Assembly (NCBI RefSeq): GCF_000175935.2
Contig: NC_014837.1
Coordinates: 3,906,001 to 3,970,000 of the forward strand
Reading direction: 5' to 3'
Origin: Pantoea sp. At-9b
GTDB lineage: Bacteria > Pseudomonadota > Gammaproteobacteria > Enterobacterales > Enterobacteriaceae
Length of the DNA stretch: 64,000 nucleotides
Notes under the pieces: generated by a model
Told to the model about the DNA's origin: nothing
The model's input: only the letters and a program-made list of their open reading frames with translations
Database searches by the model: none
Translations under genes and position numbers: made by a program
Shown: positions 41,618 to 54,843 of the stretch, in pieces
Layout of the letters: each line of letters begins with the position of its first letter
Position numbering within the stretch: the first letter of the stretch is position 1

Positions 41618-41644
41618 ACAAAGTCGCTGTCGATGCTTTACCGA

Positions 41645-41670
41645 CCCTCTGCTCAGGCAGGGGGTTTTTT
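41645..41670 (+). terminator. Intrinsic terminator of the ABC transporter operon
   Basis: CCCTCTGC (41645-41652) pairs with GCAGGGGG (41657-41664), with one G-T pair and loop TCAG, followed by six T residues. It lies 27 bases after the ATPase stop. Confidence 0.83.
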
Positions 41671-41683
41671 ATTGCCTGATGGT

Positions 41684-41756
41684 GTAGCGGCGTAATTTAT
41701 CGCGCGGGTTTTCAGGCCGCTTCACGTAAAACCTGCGCGATAAATCGCGCCGCTAC
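41684..41756. repeat. Palindromic repeat, copy 2 (between aapP and the rRNA operon)
   Basis: This 73-bp element has outer arms GTAGCGGCGTAATTTATCGC (from 41684) and GCGATAAATCGCGCCGCTAC (to 41756) that pair with about two mismatches. The arms match those of the element at 15594-15676, while the central part differs. It again lies between the ends of two convergent transcription units. Confidence 0.7.
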
Positions 41757-41773
41757 GGGATTTGGACGTAAAA

Positions 41774-41799
41774 AAGCCCTGAACTTTCGTTCAGGGCTT
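41774..41799 (-). terminator. Intrinsic terminator of the rRNA operon
   Basis: On the minus strand, AAGCCCTGAAC and GTTCAGGGCTT form a perfect 11-bp stem with a four-base loop (GAAA), followed by TTTTTA. It lies 12 bases beyond the last 5S gene. Confidence 0.9.
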
Positions 41800-41811
41800 C
41801 TTCACTAATTG

Positions 41812-41931
41812 ATGCCTGGCAGTTCCCTACTCTCGCATGGGGAGACCCCACACTACCATCGGCGCTACGGCGTTTCACTTCTGAGTTCGGCATGGGGTCA
41901 GGTGGGACCACCGCGCTACAGCCGCCAGGCA
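41812..41931 (-). rRNA. rrfF: 5S ribosomal RNA, distal copy
   Basis: This 120-base 5S rRNA starts TGCCTGGCGGC and ends GCCAGGCAT on the minus strand. It is identical to the proximal copy at 42051-42170; the identity extends a few bases either side (131-bp direct repeat). E. coli rrnD has the same second 5S after tRNA-Thr. Confidence 0.97.
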
Positions 41932-41962
41932 AATTCTTTTGAATCCGAACTCATGCCATAAC

Positions 41963-42038
41963 TGGTGCTGATACCCAGAGTCGAACTGGGGACCTCACCC
42001 TTACCAAGGGTGCGCTCTACCAACTGAGCCATATCAGC
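41963..42038 (-). tRNA. thrV: tRNA-Thr (GGT)
   Basis: This 76-base cloverleaf on the minus strand begins GCTGATATGGCTC, with anticodon GGT in CTTGGTAAG and an encoded CCA. It lies between the two 5S genes, as thrV does in E. coli rrnD. Confidence 0.97.
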
Positions 42039-42050
42039 ACACTTAAATTG

Positions 42051-42170
42051 ATGCCTGGCAGTTCCCTACTCTCGCATGGGGAGACCCCACACTACCATCG
42101 GCGCTACGGCGTTTCACTTCTGAGTTCGGCATGGGGTCAGGTGGGACCACCGCGCTACAGCCGCCAGGCA
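42051..42170 (-). rRNA. rrfD: 5S ribosomal RNA, proximal copy
   Basis: This 120-base 5S rRNA lies 104 bases after the 3' end of the 23S gene. Its sequence is identical to the distal copy. Confidence 0.98.
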
Positions 42171-42274
42171 AATTCTGTTTATCCGCACCGCCCTCACAGG
42201 CCATACGAATCAATCCGTTCGAACAATGCTGAAAATTCTTTGCGTCTCTCAACTCAAAACGCCTCTGGCGTTGT

Positions 42275-45178
<2,904 letters not shown>

Positions 45179-45306
45179 TCACAACCCACAGACGTTTTCA
45201 CGCATGCAGACTGCAAGCATTTGAGAGACTCGAACACATCGCTTTCATTTCTTATTACGGAGAAATGAAACAACGTGTCGTTTCAAATTTTCAGCTTGTT
45301 CCGGAT

Positions 45307-45318
45307 TGTTAAAGAGCA
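45307..45318 (-). promoter_or_regulatory. boxA antitermination element in the 16S-23S spacer
   Basis: TGCTCTTTAACA on the minus strand lies about 130 bases before the 23S gene. It is the standard rRNA boxA, bound by NusB/S10, and matches the leader copy at 47227-47238. Confidence 0.85.
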
Positions 45319-45392
45319 AATATCTCAAACATGACTCGTAAGCCAGTTTTGAGATACTGAGCAGCGACACCTTTCACCTGTCACCAAGCAAG

Positions 45393-45467
45393 TGGCGTCC
45401 CCTAGGGGATTCGAACCCCTGTTGCCGCCGTGAAAGGGCGGAGTCCTAACCGCTAGACGAAGGGGAC
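45393..45467 (-). tRNA. gltT: tRNA-Glu (TTC)
   Basis: This 75-base cloverleaf starts GTCCCCTTCGTCTAG, with anticodon TTC in CCTTTCACG and an encoded CCA. It is the only tRNA in the 16S-23S spacer. The E. coli operon at this chromosomal position (rrnD) carries tRNA-Ile and tRNA-Ala instead, so spacer content has been exchanged. The symbol follows E. coli spacer naming and is tentative. Confidence 0.95.
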
Positions 45468-45557
45468 ACATGAAGTGTCACGACTTCGCAGCCGTCTTGC
45501 TCATTACGTTTTCATCAGACAATCTGTGTGAGCACTTCGAAGGAAAGCATCTTCAGG

Positions 45558-47099
<1,542 letters not shown>

Positions 47100-47276
47100 A
47101 AGTTTGATGCTCAAAGAATTAAACTTCGTAATGAATTACGTGTTCACTCTTGAGACTTGATATTTTTTAAGTCCGTAGACTTTTGATATCAATCCTGCGA
47201 GTGCCCACACAGATTGTCTGATAAATTGTTAAAGAGCAGTGCGACCAGCGGGTTAACCGTCTGTCGCGAGGTGGCG
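47100..47276 (-). promoter_or_regulatory. rRNA leader with boxA
   Basis: This is the transcribed leader between P2 and 16S. boxA (TGCTCTTTAACA) is at 47227-47238 on the minus strand, followed by TTTATCAGACAATCTGTG, the conserved leader sequence that pairs with the spacer for RNase III processing. No gene is present in 47100-47564. Confidence 0.82.
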
Positions 47277-47277
47277 T

Positions 47278-47305
47278 ATATTACGCTTTCCTCCTTCAGA
47301 GTCAA
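47278..47305 (-). promoter_or_regulatory. rRNA operon promoter P2
   Basis: TTGACT (47300-47305) and TAATAT (47278-47283) are separated by 16 bases on the minus strand, followed by a GC-rich discriminator. The layout is that of E. coli rrn P2. Confidence 0.82.
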
Positions 47306-47396
47306 TCTCTTTTTCGAGATTTTTCTCTGGCGGGATGAATCACTTCGTCCCTCGCTGACCGTCTGCGTTGCCGCTTTGCCGTGTCAGTGGAGGCGC

Positions 47397-47424
47397 ATTA
47401 TAGGGATCCGAATTTTTTGCACAA
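47397..47424 (-). promoter_or_regulatory. rRNA operon promoter P1
   Basis: TTGTGC (47419-47424) and TATAAT (47397-47402) are separated by 16 bases, then GCGCCTCCACTGACACGG, the conserved start and discriminator of enterobacterial rrn P1. An A/T-rich UP-element region and space for Fis sites lie upstream at 47425-47480. Confidence 0.87.
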
Positions 47425-47564
47425 CCCCTTTTTTCGATCTTTTTATTCGACTGGCGAGTTTTCATCCTTTCTGCCGAGATCACGAACGATCCGCTCAAAA
47501 ATCAGCTTGTCTGTCGCCCTGATCGCGCTCAGGCTAGGGATAAATGAGTAAAAGGAGAAAGATC

Positions 47565-48119
47565 ATGTCTACAGCCTTACGTCCCTATAAAAGCAGCTAC
47601 CCACAAACTGGCGATCGGGTAATGATCGATAAAAGCAGTGTGGTGGTTGGTGATGTCATCATGGGAGACGATGTCAGCATCTGGCCACTGGTCGCCATTC
47701 GCGGTGATGTGAATCAGGTGATCATTGGCGCGCGCACTAACATTCAGGATGGCAGCGTACTTCATGTCACGCATAAATCAGCCAGCAATCCGCCAGGCTA
47801 CCCGCTGGTGATTGGCGAAGACGTTACCGTCGGCCACAAAGCCATGTTGCATGGCTGTACGATCGGCGATCGTGTGCTGGTGGGTATGGGTTCGATTCTG
47901 CTGGACGGCGTAATAGTAGAAGAAGATGTGATGATTGGTGCAGGTAGTCTGGTCCCGCCCGGCAAACGCCTGGAGAGTGGCTACCTTTATTTAGGTAGCC
48001 CGGTGAAGCAAATTCGCCCTCTTAATGAAGCAGAGATCGAAGGACTGCGTTATTCGGCAAACAACTACGTTGGTTGGAAAAATGATTATCTCGCTCAGGA
48101 GAGCCAGACCCAGCCTTGA
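47565..48119 (+). CDS. yrdA: Gamma-carbonic-anhydrase-like hexapeptide protein YrdA
   Basis: This 184-residue left-handed beta-helix protein of the gamma-carbonic anhydrase family has hexapeptide repeats throughout, with metal-ligand histidines in LHVTHKS and GHKAMLHGC. It equals E. coli YrdA in length. The physiological reaction is not established. The start at 47565 has GGAGAAAG upstream; an ATG seven codons earlier lacks support. Its 3' end overlaps the convergent yrdB by 25 bases. Confidence 0.95.
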   Translation: MSTALRPYKSSYPQTGDRVMIDKSSVVVGDVIMGDDVSIWPLVAIRGDVNQVIIGARTNIQDGSVLHVTHKSASNPPGYPLVIGEDVTVGHKAMLHGCTIGDRVLVGMGSILLDGVIVEEDVMIGAGSLVPPGKRLESGYLYLGSPVKQIRPLNEAEIEGLRYSANNYVGWKNDYLAQESQTQP

Positions 48120-48343
48120 TTATCAACCTCGTCGTTGAGGATAAGCTGTTCGGCTTCATCTTCCAGATCCCAGCGATTGGCGCTAAATAGCGCCATCGCT
48201 TCCCCTGCACCGAATCGGTCATGCAGTGCATCTGAAGAAATTGCACACATTAACCCCATACCGTTGACTTGTGCCGGGAAGCATACCGCCTGACGATTCT
48301 GATCCCACTCTTCGCGATCGGGGAACTGGATAGCCTGATTCAC
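48095..48343 (-). CDS. yrdB: YrdB, DUF1488 protein
   Basis: This 82-residue protein matches E. coli YrdB, with the N-terminus [14 protein letters not shown] and C-terminus DNQGWVWLS. The function is unknown to me. The start is the GTG at 48343, whose bases overlap the aroE stop (GTGA), so translation is coupled. A longer open frame upstream lies inside aroE and is not used. Confidence 0.88.
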   Translation of the reverse strand: MNQAIQFPDREEWDQNRQAVCFPAQVNGMGLMCAISSDALHDRFGAGEAMALFSANRWDLEDEAEQLILNDEVDNQGWVWLS

Positions 48344-49158
48344 GCTTGCATCGCTTCTTTTAACTGCGCAATGACAGGCGTGATCTCTGGCATGACACCG
48401 TGCCATAACTGAAAAGCATGTGCTGCCTGCCCCACCAGCATCCCTAACCCATCGGCGAGTTGCCGCGCGCCCTGCTGCTGGCACCAAAGCAAAAATGGCG
48501 TCAGGCCCGGTTGATAGAACATGTCATAGCAGCGGGTAGAGTGAGTAATCAATGAAACCGGTAATGGCGGCACCTTCCCCTCCACCCCGCTGGAGGTGGC
48601 GTTCACAATCAGATCAAATGATTGACCCGCCAGATGCTCGAAGCCGCAGGCATGAATGGCACCACTGTGGCGGAAGATCTCTGCCAGCAACTCAGCCTTT
48701 TCGACCGTTCTGTTCGTGACCGTGACTGAACATCCTAATGAAAGCAGAGGCAAGATCACGCCGCGCGCTGCGCCACCGGCTCCCACCAGCAAAACACGAT
48801 CACCCGGCATGATCATCTGCAACCGTTCAAGATCGCTCAGTAGGCCAATACCATCGGTGTTATCACCAATAATCTGACCCTGTGCATCTTTCTTCAATGT
48901 ATTGACCGCCCCAGAAAGCGCAGCGCGTTCACTGAGCTCATCAGCAAACTCCCACGCCTGCTCTTTGAAGGGCAACGTCACGTTGGCTCCCTTTCCGCCC
49001 GCCGCAAAAAACTCACTGATTGCCTGCGGGAAACCATCCAGGGGCGCGCACACCCGACCATAGCGATGGTCGATACCGGTTTGTTCTGCAAACAGACGAT
49101 GGATAAAAGGCGATTTGCTGTGCGCGATTGGATTACCAAAAACGGCAAAGTTGTCCAT
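48340..49158 (-). CDS. aroE: Shikimate dehydrogenase (NADP)
   Basis: AroE reduces 3-dehydroshikimate to shikimate with NADPH. The 272-residue protein has the shikimate-binding NPIAHSKSP (9-17), catalytic Lys65 (TLPFKEQA) and Asp102 (NTDGIGL), and the NADP-binding GAGGAARG and NRT motifs. It lies three bases after tsaC and overlaps yrdB. Together with aroQ at 30388, this window carries two consecutive shikimate-pathway steps. Confidence 0.97.
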   Translation of the reverse strand: MDNFAVFGNPIAHSKSPFIHRLFAEQTGIDHRYGRVCAPLDGFPQAISEFFAAGGKGANVTLPFKEQAWEFADELSERAALSGAVNTLKKDAQGQIIGDNTDGIGLLSDLERLQMIMPGDRVLLVGAGGAARGVILPLLSLGCSVTVTNRTVEKAELLAEIFRHSGAIHACGFEHLAGQSFDLIVNATSSGVEGKVPPLPVSLITHSTRCYDMFYQPGLTPFLLWCQQQGARQLADGLGMLVGQAAHAFQLWHGVMPEITPVIAQLKEAMQA

Positions 49159-49161
49159 AAA

Positions 49162-49737
49162 TTAGCCCTGACGGATAAGTTCGCCGCTGATAACATCGCG
49201 GATTTCTGAAGGATTGAGACGGCCACCGGTTGCACCTACCAGCACCGGGAACGCCACGCCAAATTGCTGGGCGACCTCCGCTGCGGTGCGACAAGGTGGC
49301 TCACCGGAGAGATTGGCACTGGTTGAAACCAGTGGTTTACCAAAACGTCGACACAACGCCTGCACATCAGGATGATCGCTAACGCGGATCGCCAGCGAAT
49401 CAAAACGCCCGGTTAACCAGCGTGGCGTGTGCGGTGATGCCGGGACGACATAAGTCACCGGTCCTGGCCAGCTGGCAAACATTCGCTCACGCTGCACCAC
49501 CGACAGTTCCTGATCGGCGACATACGGCTCAAGCTGAGCATAATCCGCCGCAATCAGGATCAATCCTTTCTCTACCGGGCGTTGTTTCAATGCCAGCAGT
49601 GACATCACCGCATGTTCACTATCCGGGTCACATCCCAGACCAAAGACCGCCTCCGTTGGATAAGCGATCACCGCCTGCTGCTGCAGCTGTTCAATACAGA
49701 AATCGAGACTTCCCGGTAAAGCGTGTTCTTGCGTCAT
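49162..49737 (-). CDS. tsaC: Threonylcarbamoyl-AMP synthase TsaC
   Basis: TsaC makes threonylcarbamoyl-AMP from threonine, bicarbonate and ATP, the first step of the t6A37 modification of ANN-decoding tRNAs. The 191-residue YrdC-fold protein has [14 protein letters not shown], the KQRP segment and the STSANLSGE loop. It lies five bases after yrdD and three before aroE. Confidence 0.96.
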   Translation of the reverse strand: MTQEHALPGSLDFCIEQLQQQAVIAYPTEAVFGLGCDPDSEHAVMSLLALKQRPVEKGLILIAADYAQLEPYVADQELSVVQRERMFASWPGPVTYVVPASPHTPRWLTGRFDSLAIRVSDHPDVQALCRRFGKPLVSTSANLSGEPPCRTAAEVAQQFGVAFPVLVGATGGRLNPSEIRDVISGELIRQG

Positions 49738-49742
49738 GATAA

Positions 49743-50288
49743 TCAGTTGTCCTGCACTACGGGTTTGCCGCAGCGTTTACTGGCGCAGAAACGTTTCATG
49801 CTCTGCGCGGTTTTCTTTTCGATTAATAGCGGGAACTGACAGTGTGAGCAGACGCCTTCAACCGGCGTGGCATTCACAGCAAACTGACAGTCTGGATAAC
49901 GATCGCAGGAATGAAACGTTTTGCCATAGCGCGAACGGCGCTGCACCAACTTCCCACTCTGGCACTGGGGACAAGCGATAGCTGTCTCATCAGGCTTATC
50001 GATCGTTTCAGTGTAATCACATTCTGGATAGTGGCTACAGCCAACAAACATACCAAACCGCCCCTGGCGTAGCACCTTATCAGCACCACATTGTGGACAG
50101 GCATGGCCCTCCAGCACTTTAACGATATGACCATCACCCAAGCTTTTCAGCGGGCGAATGTAGTCGCAGGTTGGATAGTTTACGCACCCAAGGAATGGGC
50201 CATGTTTGCCGGCACGTATCACTAATTCTGCCCCGCAAGCGGGGCAGGGGTCGTGTTTACGCACGGTAAATAGTGCTGATTTACTCAT
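49743..50288 (-). CDS. yrdD: Topoisomerase I-type zinc-finger protein YrdD
   Basis: This 181-residue protein is built of four Cys4 zinc modules like those at the C-terminus of DNA topoisomerase [37 protein letters not shown] and CSHCQ..CASKRCG. It has no topoisomerase core, so it is a stand-alone nucleic-acid-binding protein; its role is not known. It matches E. coli YrdD and lies between smg and tsaC. Confidence 0.94.
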   Translation of the reverse strand: MSKSALFTVRKHDPCPACGAELVIRAGKHGPFLGCVNYPTCDYIRPLKSLGDGHIVKVLEGHACPQCGADKVLRQGRFGMFVGCSHYPECDYTETIDKPDETAIACPQCQSGKLVQRRSRYGKTFHSCDRYPDCQFAVNATPVEGVCSHCQFPLLIEKKTAQSMKRFCASKRCGKPVVQDN

Positions 50289-50312
50289 ATAACCCGATGC
50301 ATTAATCGCAAA

Positions 50313-50786
50313 TTAATGCAGCATACCTTCATTGACGTCGAATAACAGTTCTTCCATCTGCTGGTAAGCGTTTTCACATCCAGGGATGTTAAACAGCACC
50401 ATCAGCACCACCCATTTGAGATCTTCCAGATCGAAATCGAGGGTATCGAGGGCCATCACTCGTTCGATAACCATTTCGCGCGTTTCCATATTCAGCACCT
50501 GGATCTGCTCCAGGAACAAAATAAAACCGCGACATTCAGCATCTAAACGCTGGCTCTCTTCATCCGTGTAGATACGCATTGAGAGCGGATCATTCGCCAG
50601 TAACACCGGCGCGACCAGGCCATCCTGGTAATCAGCCAGTCTCTCAAGCCAGTTCAACGCATTATAGATATCTTCACGATGAAAACCGGCATCGGTTAAA
50701 TCATCGGTCAATTTATCCTGGTCAACGCGCATCTCGGCTTCGTTATGGATATAGGTTTCAAACAAGTACATAAGTACGTCGAACAT
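50313..50786 (-). CDS. smg: Smg, DUF494 protein
   Basis: This 157-residue acidic helical protein equals E. coli Smg in length ([18 protein letters not shown]). Its function is unknown. Its start overlaps the dprA 3' end by 29 bases, an arrangement I also recall from E. coli, indicating coupled expression with dprA. Confidence 0.95.
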   Translation of the reverse strand: MFDVLMYLFETYIHNEAEMRVDQDKLTDDLTDAGFHREDIYNALNWLERLADYQDGLVAPVLLANDPLSMRIYTDEESQRLDAECRGFILFLEQIQVLNMETREMVIERVMALDTLDFDLEDLKWVVLMVLFNIPGCENAYQQMEELLFDVNEGMLH

Positions 50787-51882
50787 GGCATGCCCTCCTT
50801 AATCGGACATAGCCGCCGGGTACAGCTGCGATCCATCCTGCTAACTCCAGCTCCAGCAACTGGGCTGAGATAACTGGCACAGGTTGGCCGGCACGTTCAG
50901 CGACGACGTCAACAGGTGTAACCTCATCTCCTACGTTAGCCAACACGTCCGCAAATGGCAATGGAACATCGTCACTGTCTTGTGAATATATTGTTTCTGG
51001 TTGAGTTGCAGGTAGCCAGTTCAGGGTCGAATGGAGATCGTCGAGAATATGATCAGGATGGGCGACCAGTAGTGCGCCTTGCTGTATCAGCCAGTGTGTT
51101 CCTGCGCTGCCCTCACTCCCCAAAGAACCCGGTAACGCATAGACATTACGATTTTGTTCCAGCGCATAGCGTGCCGTGACCAGCGACCCGCTTTTCAGCG
51201 ACGCTTCCACCACCAACACCCCGAGACTTAAACCACTAATGATACGATTGCGGCGGGGAAAATGAGCGGCATAGGGAGGCGTATCCAACGGAAATTCCGA
51301 GACCAGGGCACCGTCGTTGCTGATGATCTCCTGCGCCAGTTTCTGATGGATTTTGGGATAGAGGTGTTTCAGCCCACTACCCAACACTGCGACGGTTTTA
51401 CCACCGGCATTAAGCGCCGCCCGATGCGCAATGCCGTCAATTCCCCGCGCCAACCCGCTGGTGATGGTTAACCCTTGCGCAGCTAACTGCTGTGAAAACC
51501 AATCCCCCCACTCCCTGCCATAATGCGAACATTGACGACTGCCGACGATGGCGAGTTGCGGGGTATGCAAGGCTGCGGCATTGCCCATCACATATAACAA
51601 TGGCGGGAAGCGGCTGATTTCCGCTAATGCTGATGGGTAAGCATTATCCAGAACAGAAAGCAGCTGATGTTGTGGATTTTCCAGCCATCGCTGGGTTCGC
51701 ATCAGTTGCCGTGGGCAGAGCGTATTGAATTGTTTTCGCTGCGTTTCATTCAACCGCTGTGCCGTCAGAAAATCATCATCGATATGCCGGGTGCTATGTA
51801 GCATGTTCACCAGACGGAGAAGCTGATGACCACCAAGACCTTTCACATTAGCCAGCCTGAGCATCCACTCAATTTTATCCAC
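50758..51882 (-). CDS. dprA: DNA-processing protein DprA (Smf)
   Basis: DprA loads RecA on incoming single-stranded DNA during transformation. Its role in non-competent enterobacteria is unclear. The 374-residue protein has an N-terminal helical region, the Rossmann-like DprA domain ([45 protein letters not shown]) and a C-terminal winged-helix region. It is divergent from def. Confidence 0.96.
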   Translation of the reverse strand: MDKIEWMLRLANVKGLGGHQLLRLVNMLHSTRHIDDDFLTAQRLNETQRKQFNTLCPRQLMRTQRWLENPQHQLLSVLDNAYPSALAEISRFPPLLYVMGNAAALHTPQLAIVGSRQCSHYGREWGDWFSQQLAAQGLTITSGLARGIDGIAHRAALNAGGKTVAVLGSGLKHLYPKIHQKLAQEIISNDGALVSEFPLDTPPYAAHFPRRNRIISGLSLGVLVVEASLKSGSLVTARYALEQNRNVYALPGSLGSEGSAGTHWLIQQGALLVAHPDHILDDLHSTLNWLPATQPETIYSQDSDDVPLPFADVLANVGDEVTPVDVVAERAGQPVPVISAQLLELELAGWIAAVPGGYVRLRRACHVRRTYVLV

Positions 51883-51948
51883 GTCTCACTCCCTGTTCGA
51901 CCTGTGCCTTGATGCCGTGGAATGCTGTCAATCATGCCCCAAAAAGTC

Positions 51949-51954
51949 TACAAT
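51949..51954 (+). promoter_or_regulatory. Candidate -10 element of def-fmt
   Basis: TACAAT, followed by ATGAGGC, lies 46 bases before the def start. The -35 at 17-base spacing (TGTCAA) is weak. It sits in the divergent dprA-def gap. Confidence 0.4.
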
Positions 51955-51999
51955 ATGAGGCAGTAATCTTTTCTTTAACGCATACAGATCTGGAAATTT

Positions 52000-52512
52000 A
52001 TGTCAGTTTTGCAGGTATTACATTTCCCTGATGATCGTCTTCGCAAAATCGCGGCGCCGGTAAAAACCGTAGACGCCGGGGTACAGCGCATCGTCGACGA
52101 CATGTTTGAAACAATGTACGCCGAAGAAGGCATTGGCCTGGCGGCGACTCAGGTGGATATTCATCAACGCATCATCGTCATTGATGTGTCAGAAAGCCGT
52201 GAAGAACGTCTGGTGCTGATTAACCCAGAATTGCTGGAAAAAGGCGGCGAAACCGGTATTGAAGAGGGTTGCCTCTCCATCCCTGAGCAGCGTGCTTTTG
52301 TCCCCCGTGCTGAGTGGGTGAAAGTCCGTGCCCAAGATCGTGACGGTAATAGCTTCGAACTGGAAACTGATGGCCTGCTGGCGATCTGTATTCAGCACGA
52401 AATCGACCATCTCGATGGCAAACTGTTTATTGATTATCTGTCCCCGCTGAAACGCCAGCGCATTAAACAGAAACTGGAAAAACTGGCACGCCAGAATGCA
52501 CGCGCATCCTGA
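52000..52512 (+). CDS. def: Peptide deformylase
   Basis: Def removes the formyl group from nascent protein N-termini. The 170-residue metalloenzyme has the three family motifs EGIGLAATQ (43-51), EGCLSIP with metal ligand Cys91, and HEIDHLDG with His133, Glu134 and His137. It is followed 21 bases later by fmt, the opposing formylase. Confidence 0.98.
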   Translation: MSVLQVLHFPDDRLRKIAAPVKTVDAGVQRIVDDMFETMYAEEGIGLAATQVDIHQRIIVIDVSESREERLVLINPELLEKGGETGIEEGCLSIPEQRAFVPRAEWVKVRAQDRDGNSFELETDGLLAICIQHEIDHLDGKLFIDYLSPLKRQRIKQKLEKLARQNARAS

Positions 52513-52533
52513 GTGCAAACAGAAGGTTGAACT

Positions 52534-53478
52534 GTGTCTGCACCGTTAAAAATCATCTTTGCCGGTACACCTGACTTTGCAGCGCGTCATCTTGACGCGC
52601 TGCTTGCTTCTGAGCATCAGGTGGTTGGCGTTTTTACCCAGCCCGATCGTCCTGCCGGACGCGGCAACAAACTCACGCCCAGCCCGGTAAAAGTGTTGGC
52701 GCAGGCGCATGATGTACCGGTTTTCCAGCCTAAGTCGCTCAAACCGGAAGATAATCAGCAGTTGGTTGCTGCATTGCAGGCCGATGTGATGGTGGTGGTC
52801 GCTTACGGTCTGATTTTACCGAAAGCGGTGTTGGATATGCCGCGGCTGGGATGTATCAACGTCCACGGCTCCTTGCTGCCGCGCTGGCGTGGTGCCGCGC
52901 CGATCCAGCGTTCCCTCTGGGCTGGCGATGCGGAAACCGGTGTGACCATCATGCAAATGGATGTCGGTCTGGATACCGGCGATATGCTGCATAAACTCGC
53001 CTGCCCGATTACCCAACAGGACACCAGTGCCACGCTGTATGACAAGCTGGCGCAGCTCGGTCCTGAAGGAATGCTCAAAACGCTGGAGCAACTGGCCACT
53101 GGCAGCGCACAGCCAGAAAAACAGGATGAAGCGCTGGTCAGCTACGCCGAGAAACTGAGTAAAGAAGAAGCTCGCCTCGACTGGACGCTTTCCGCCGCGC
53201 AACTTGAGCGCTGCATTCGCGCCTTTAATCCCTGGCCGATGAGCTATTTCATGGTTGATGATCAACCGGTGAAAGTCTGGCAAGCCAGTGTGTTACCGCA
53301 TCAGGCCAAACAGCCCGGCGAAATACTCCACGCCGATAAGCAAGGTATCCAGATTGCAACCGCTGACGGTGTTCTGAACCTGCTTTCGCTCCAGCCTGCC
53401 GGCAAAAAAGCCATGTCCGCACAGGATCTGCTTAACTCACGCCGTGAATGGTTCACGCCTGGTAGCATTCTGGCCTGA
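52534..53478 (+). CDS. fmt: Methionyl-tRNA formyltransferase
   Basis: Fmt formylates initiator Met-tRNA with 10-formyl-tetrahydrofolate. The 314-residue protein has the N-terminal formyltransferase domain ([11 protein letters not shown] near 34-44, [15 protein letters not shown] with the SLLP signature) and a C-terminal OB-fold tRNA-binding domain. It starts with GTG. A terminator follows seven bases after the stop. Confidence 0.97.
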   Translation: MSAPLKIIFAGTPDFAARHLDALLASEHQVVGVFTQPDRPAGRGNKLTPSPVKVLAQAHDVPVFQPKSLKPEDNQQLVAALQADVMVVVAYGLILPKAVLDMPRLGCINVHGSLLPRWRGAAPIQRSLWAGDAETGVTIMQMDVGLDTGDMLHKLACPITQQDTSATLYDKLAQLGPEGMLKTLEQLATGSAQPEKQDEALVSYAEKLSKEEARLDWTLSAAQLERCIRAFNPWPMSYFMVDDQPVKVWQASVLPHQAKQPGEILHADKQGIQIATADGVLNLLSLQPAGKKAMSAQDLLNSRREWFTPGSILA

Positions 53479-53484
53479 TCCCGT

Positions 53485-53508
53485 AGCCCGGTTAATACCG
53501 GGCTTTTT
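53485..53508 (+). terminator. Intrinsic terminator between fmt and rsmB
   Basis: AGCCCGGT (53485-53492) and ACCGGGCT (53497-53504) form a perfect 8-bp stem with loop TAAT; the stem's last T begins a TTTTT run. It ends about 18 bases before the rsmB start, so it probably lowers rsmB expression relative to def-fmt. Confidence 0.8.
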
Positions 53509-53526
53509 GTTTAATGAATGAATCGC

Positions 53527-54813
53527 ATGAAAAAAAACACAAACCTGCGTAGCCTCGCCGCGCAATTGATTGAACGCGTAGTAGATAAAGGCGAATCGCT
53601 CAGCGCCATATTGCCCGGTGCCCAAAAAAGCCTGTCCGATAAAGACGGGGCGCTGCTGCAAGAACTCTGCTTTGGCGTTATGCGCACCTTGCCCCAGCTC
53701 GAAGCATTAATTAGCAAGTTGATGGAGCGTCCTTTAACCGGGAAGCAGCGCGTTCTCCATTACCTCATTATGGTCGGCTTGTATCAGTTGCTTTATACCC
53801 GCGTCCCTCCGCATGCTGCATTAGCTGAAACCGTGGCGGGTGCGGAAGTGTTAAAACGTGCAAACCTGAAAGGCTTACTCAACGGTGTGCTACGCCAGTT
53901 CCAGCGACAGCAGGAAGCGCTGGTTGCTGAGGTCGATCAGGGGACACAGCGCCATCTGCATCCAGCTTGGTTGCTGAAACGTTTGCAAACAGCGTGGCCA
54001 GAACAGTGGCAGCAAATTGTCGAAGCCAACAATCAGCGACCGCCGATGTGGCTGCGCGTCAACCGTCAGCATCACCCCCGCGACACCTGGTTGGCGCTGC
54101 TTGAAGAGACCGAAAAAAGCGCCTTTGTCGGGGATGCTCCTGATTCGCTGCGTCTGGAGGCACCAACCGCAGTCGGCCAACTGCCAGGTTTCGATCAAGG
54201 TTGGGTGACCGTGCAGGATTTATCCGCACAACGCTGTGCTTTGCTGCTTGAGCCACAAAATGGTGAATCCATACTCGACCTGTGTGCCGCTCCCGGCGGC
54301 AAAACCACCCATATCCTCGAAATTGCACCGCAGGCTGCCGTGCTTGCCGTCGATATTGACGAACAGCGCCTGACCCGCGTGAGAGAGAACCTGCAACGCC
54401 TCGGCATGCAGGCAGATGTGCGTCAGGGCGATGGCCGCACCCCGGCTGAATGGTGTGGTGATAAGCAATTTGACCGCATTCTGCTGGATGCGCCCTGCTC
54501 AGCAACGGGCGTGATCCGTCGCCATCCCGACATCAAATGGCTGCGGCGCGATCGTGATATCGCCGAACTGGCCAGCCTGCAACGTGAGATTCTCCATGCA
54601 GTTTGGCCACGACTGAAAAGTGGCGGCACTTTGCTTTATGCTACCTGTTCAGTTCTGCCGGAAGAGAATCATCAGCAGATCACGGCTTTCCTGGCTACCC
54701 ATCCCGATGCGATTGCTGAGGCGTTACCGCATGGTCAGGAAAATGGTTGGCAGGTGTTTCCCGCAACGGATGGCGGGGATGGTTTCTTCTACGCTAAGCT
54801 GATGAAAAAATAG
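53527..54813 (+). CDS. rsmB: 16S rRNA m5C967 methyltransferase RsmB
   Basis: RsmB methylates C967 of 16S rRNA. The 428-residue protein has an N-terminal NusB-like RNA-binding domain (about 1-140) and a SAM-dependent domain with [18 protein letters not shown] (Pro-Cys pair) and [10 protein letters not shown] (catalytic Cys). The start at 53527 ([13 protein letters not shown]) matches E. coli; an ATG three codons earlier is also possible. The ribosome-binding site is poor, and a terminator stands just upstream. Confidence 0.95.
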   Translation: MKKNTNLRSLAAQLIERVVDKGESLSAILPGAQKSLSDKDGALLQELCFGVMRTLPQLEALISKLMERPLTGKQRVLHYLIMVGLYQLLYTRVPPHAALAETVAGAEVLKRANLKGLLNGVLRQFQRQQEALVAEVDQGTQRHLHPAWLLKRLQTAWPEQWQQIVEANNQRPPMWLRVNRQHHPRDTWLALLEETEKSAFVGDAPDSLRLEAPTAVGQLPGFDQGWVTVQDLSAQRCALLLEPQNGESILDLCAAPGGKTTHILEIAPQAAVLAVDIDEQRLTRVRENLQRLGMQADVRQGDGRTPAEWCGDKQFDRILLDAPCSATGVIRRHPDIKWLRRDRDIAELASLQREILHAVWPRLKSGGTLLYATCSVLPEENHQQITAFLATHPDAIAEALPHGQENGWQVFPATDGGDGFFYAKLMKK

Positions 54814-54843
54814 TACAGCGCAATCTGACAAGAGCTTATCGCG

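Noticed and set aside
41807..42176. 131-base direct repeats considered as ends of a mobile element
   Set aside because: They are two 5S rRNA genes with a few flanking bases. No transposase or target-site duplication is present.
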